Below are positions 60,049 to 64,000 of a stretch of 64,000 nucleotides of DNA, piece after piece. The position numbers and the translations under genes are program-made. Where the stretch lies: NCBI GenBank assembly GCA_018697195.1, contig JAGMWU010000051.1, forward strand, positions 186,001 through 250,000. The letters run 5' to 3'. How positions within the stretch are numbered: the stretch's first letter is position 1; every line of letters begins with the position of its first letter. This DNA comes from Certhia americana. Lineage: Eukaryota > Chordata > Aves > Passeriformes > Certhiidae. The notes under the pieces are model-generated. The model searched no databases. It had not been told where the DNA came from and was given only the letters and a program-made list of their open reading frames with translations.

Positions 60049-60446
60049 TGTGCTGGTTTAGTGTGTAGTTCTGGGTTTCATAATAAGTGCTACCAAGCTC
60101 TCTTCACAGAGTAGACAAGACAAAACAATTCCTTCTCTAGCTTGAGACCAAGGACAACTGATACAACTTTCAGCCCAAGAACAAAACCAATGGTGAAGTG
60201 AGAAGAAAAAACAAGGAGCATGGGGCTTCTTAAGCTGAAACTATAATTGGACACTTAACTTCAATATGCTAATGGACCAGAATTTATAGAAGTGTGAGAC
60301 CTCGTGGCCAGTCATCTATTTTGTGGCCATTTTGGGGGCATCTTGGGTGTAGCTCAGCCAGGCTCATGTGCTGCCCAGGTGAACCCATTGAGGCCTTTTA
60401 ATAAATCCCTACTTTATCCTTTGCTCTGTCCAGTCTCTGGACAGCA
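60049..60446 (+). mobile_element. LTR-like element, plus orientation
   Basis: Begins TGTGCTGGTTTAGTGTGTAG and carries AATAAA at 60400-60405 followed by TCCCTACTTTATCC and 'ctctgtccagtctctgg', the layout of a passerine-type LTR with a short R/U5. The 3' end and a target-site duplication could not be fixed, so the right limit is approximate. Confidence 0.6.
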
Positions 60447-63400
60447 AATCACCATGGTGGTTGAGTAGGACCTGGTAAAATGGAGAGGCCATGGTGCTGG
60501 ACTGATGGCCTTGTGCCACTGGGATCTCCAGCAGCCTGAGTGCAGCTGTGGGAGCCTACAGAGGGGAGGAATGTCCTGGAAGGGCTCCTCATGCCTCTGC
60601 TCTCACACAGCACAGGCTCCACACTGGGCTCAGGGTACCTGGCCTGCCTTCCCACCTGCTCAGCTGCTGAGGCAGGGCTGGGCGGTTTCTCTGGGGCCAG
60701 ACAAAGAGGCCCAGGGGCTGGGGGTTCCAAAATGATCTGAAGCAGAATCATCCAATTACTCTCTGCATCTATACTGGGGCCAGGACATTTTGACTTTTGT
60801 TTCATCTTCTGGCAATAACTAAAATTAATAATTAAATAATTAAAAGCCTAAATTGGTGTCCCATTGAACTTAATGAAGAGTTCCTGATTTACCAGGCACA
60901 CAGCATTTCAAAGAGACCTTGGGTAAGTGTTTTACTTCTTCACGTTTTATCCATTCATTCTGTGTATGGAGATTATGTAGATGGTTACCTGAAAAACACA
61001 CATTCTGATATTTTGTAAATAAAAAACAGTTGTACTGAACCCTTAGGTGGCAGACACTTTGAGAAAACACAGAAATGTTATTAACTGGTTTGTCTTTAAT
61101 ATGTATCTTTAGCTGTATAAAAATGTTCAGAGAGGTTTGGGAAGTGTTTTTAAACTCATAACCCAGAAACTTGACAGAAAGAGTGGAAAGGCTGTCTGGG
61201 ACCACTGCAAGGTGGCAATAGTTACTGGGGAGATCAAAAGGGAAAATATCTACAGCAGAGAGCACAGCTCTGCCCCCATGTTGCAGGGGATGCTCTCAGT
61301 GTGGCTTCCATTGGCTCTTGCTGTGGAATATCCTGAGTGGGAGGATGCCAAAGGGTTGGTTTGATCCTGCAGAGCCAGCCCAAGGGCTCAGTACCCTAAA
61401 GTGCTCCCACTTACAACTCTTGGTCCCTAGGTCCTTCTTTCCTTGAACTGTCAGAAGCCTTTAAAATGACAAATAACTACTTTTGGGGTGGGAGAGGTAG
61501 TTTTCCCCCTATGAGTGGGAGGGACAAAATGTCATAACAAAAAAAAAAAGATAAGCATAGCTCTAACCAAATTAGCCATGACTAATTTACAGTGCAGGGT
61601 TGGGGGCTATCAGATACATGTAAGTTCAACAAATCATCTTCAAACCACAGAGGCCTCACTCAAGGCTGTAAGTCTCACATATGTGAGATTAAAGGAAATC
61701 CAAGAATGTAATTACTTGCAGTATTTTTACAAAATCACATTTTTTGAAGGAGTTTGTAAAAGCATTCTGTTCATCTGCAACTGTGTTCTGCTTATTTCAT
61801 CTCCTTTGCAATTCTAATAGCATACATCTTTTCCTCTCTGCCCTCTGCAGTTGTTTGGCACCTGCCAGGCTCTTTGGCATTTCTTTGGAATGTCATGAAA
61901 GCCACTGGGTTGATGTAAAGTGCTCTGTTTTGTAGCTGGTAATTGTTCATGAAACTGAACTCATGAGCAAATAAGGAGCATTTGGGTAAGTGCAGCCTTG
62001 GGTCTGCCTCAGAAATGCACCACACTGAAATAACTGAGTAGCATCTGTCCCTCAAGTTACACTGCATGTGTGTCTTGCCTGCACAGTTTTCTTATTCTCT
62101 TTGAGTTGTAGTTCATGGCCTGAATTTGTTTCCTTGAAACCCATGGAGCATTGCAGCTAGTTGTGACCAGTGAATTTCATTAGTGACTGAATATATTTTG
62201 CTAGCTCTCTCCCCACCCTCTGTTTTCTTTTTGATTCTTCTACAATGCTTAATGCAGTAGATCGTCTCTAACATATCAATCACATTTTTTATTTACCGAA
62301 TATGAAACTCTTGATGGGGGGGGAACCCAAAAATTATTTGACAGGCTCTATTGATCCAAAGCTGTTTTCCACATGGCCAGATTCCTGAAGATGTGCAGAT
62401 GCCTAGTGACATTGCCGTAAGAGTCAAGACAGATTAGCTATCTGTGGTATTTAGGTATGTCAATGCCTTTTATTATCTACCCCTTAATCTCCTCAAAATT
62501 TGGCTGTATAACAAATGAGAAAGTATGTGCTAAGGTATTTACAGAAAGGCATTTTTTTAAATGCCATTCTTCTGTGACTAGAACATGAAAACAAAATATA
62601 TCCAACTTGCTAGAAAGTAACATCATGTTTTCCCACTATTCATCCTTAAATTTAAACCAGAGATTATGTATGTAAAACTTGCAGCAAATTGAGCATGGTA
62701 TAGACCCTTCAGCAGGGACTGAGGAATAGAAATGCCAGTATTTTATAAGAGTCCAAGGCAATACGATTCACATAAATGCAACCAACCTACAGAGCAGAGC
62801 AAACAGAGTTAAACAGTGGAAGAAAGCCACTGCTGAATGAGCTGCATCCTTTCCACCTTGAGTTTGCAGTCAATAAATCTCATTTGAAAAGTGATACTGC
62901 CACTTATCCTGTCAGCACCAAGCTGTATTATTCCTAGTCTCACAGGATTTGTCCTGCTGACCTATTATTAGCCATGTGATATCAGCATCCATGGCTAGGC
63001 TTTATCAGAAGCCAGTGGGTGGAATCGTCCCAGGTCACTATGGGGCTCATTGATGGAAACAGAAGCACTTTTCTGTGGGAAAGAAAGATGAGAGGGATGG
63101 GCCTATCTGATGGCTGGTGTCTTGTCTGACTGCAGCTCATGGCAGGTCAGACATGCATCCTGACATGAGGCCATAAGTAGTCCCAGAAGCCTGGCTGCAG
63201 TAGGTCACAGCTGTACATGGAATTGTTACGTGTCTCAGGAAGCAGCACCAGGGGGCTGAGCTTTGTCATCACGCTGCCCTTGATGCTCCCTCTGCCCTTG
63301 AGCAAGATGCGAGGCTGTCCACACTAGCAAGCAGTGAGGATAAAAGGATCACATCTGTGGATGGAAGAAATTGAGGATAAGGAGTTGATGTTCACCTCCC

Positions 63401-64000
63401 GCAAACACCCAAGCTCTCTGGGCTGAGGAGTTTTTCCCACAAGAGATCTAGTCTGATCAACAATGCTGAACATCCATGAGGCTGAAGCACAATAGGTGCC
63501 CTCTTGATGTGCACCTTGCTTCAGTTTCATCCAGGCTGAACCCAGCTGTCACGCTGTGATCTCTTTGCAGTATAACCCAAGGCTATGGCAGCTGAAGACA
63601 ACCCCAGTGGATGAGCTTCAGGAGAGAAGGAATGGTGCAATCTGAAATGCCCACATAGGTCACCCTGTCACTCCTGACTGCCTCAAAAGGAATTGAGAAG
63701 TTCATATATGTGCAACCTGCTCAGCACAGTCCAAACACAGATATGTTCTTTGTCCAATTCAAAATGAGGACTTCTCATCAAGTGGCGGCTTGAACCTGGG
63801 TAGCATTCCAGGAAATAGAGTTTCACCCTTTCTGCATAGACTGGGAAAATCTGGCTCTATTTTCTTCTGGGGTCTGTCTATCCCAAGCTGTAAAACTTGC
63901 TGAGGGTGATGACTAGGAAGTACCATCTATAGAAGTAGCACTATCTATGGCATCCTAGGGATTAAGAAGTTACAACAAAACTTCAAAACAATCATCATGT

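Larger units (their letters stand above)
54600..64000. other. Intergenic region downstream of FBLN1
   Basis: No exon, RNA gene or promoter-like CpG island was recognised. It holds CR1 pieces (54727, 55850, 57050), two LTR-like elements (57655, 60049) and homopolymer runs (A at about 55688-55706, G at 58297-58308). In mammals ATXN10 follows FBLN1, but I see no part of it here. 56300-56600, 60450-60740 and 63000-63650 are moderately G+C-rich without a recognisable gene. Confidence 0.7.

Noticed and set aside
54600..64000. First exon or promoter of a downstream gene such as ATXN10
   Set aside because: No CpG-rich promoter-like block, start codon context or recognisable coding exon was found.

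Overview
The window is vertebrate nuclear DNA, almost certainly from a bird. The only protein-coding locus I can support is the 3' three quarters of the fibulin-1 gene (FBLN1) on the + strand. Bird origin follows from many truncated CR1 LINE 3' ends with the typical avian tail (a 'ggttggactcaatggtcttgg' type stretch shorter than or equal to that, then 'gattctgtgattct'), a fossil CR1 reverse transcriptase, and LTRs that resemble passerine/neoavian endogenous retrovirus LTRs. The exact species cannot be told. All introns are GT-AG and most of the sequence is A+T-rich intron.

Layout. 1-3683 is an upstream FBLN1 intron holding a 1200-bp antisense solo LTR with a 5-bp target-site duplication. Eleven exons shared by all isoforms lie between 3684 and 19254. 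They encode the last anaphylatoxin-like module, an acidic linker and nine EGF-like modules. EGF2 to EGF8 are one module per exon, all phase 1-1. From the donor at 19254 the transcript has alternative ends. One is a single terminal exon for fibulin-1C (27248-27602, followed by AATAAA). The other is three exons for fibulin-1D (32299-32441, 34294-34425, 53410-53549), the last two separated by a 19-kb intron. Summing exons gives 579 residues for the C form and 599 for the D form. The 20-residue difference is as in the human isoforms (683 and 703, from memory), so about 104 N-terminal residues lie upstream of the window. Reading through the shared donor meets TAA at once, which would give a fibulin-1A-like end.

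The product is a secreted extracellular-matrix and plasma glycoprotein. EGF modules bind calcium and build the rod, and the alternative C-terminal fibulin (FC) domains decide isoform properties.

The rest is repeats: about 15 CR1 fragments, two well-delimited antisense solo LTRs (415-1614, 10683-11333), a related pair of LTR-like copies 47 kb apart (about 5.2 kb and 52.7-53.2 kb), further LTR-like pieces near 57.7 and 60.0 kb, several simple repeats, and one 10-N assembly gap inside a (CTTCTC)n tract at 49.1 kb. 54.6-64 kb is downstream intergenic DNA with no gene recognised. I found no RNA gene, no CRISPR and no undescribed multi-gene system. The most interesting points concern how the C, D and possible A ends of fibulin-1 share one donor and complete the ninth EGF module differently.
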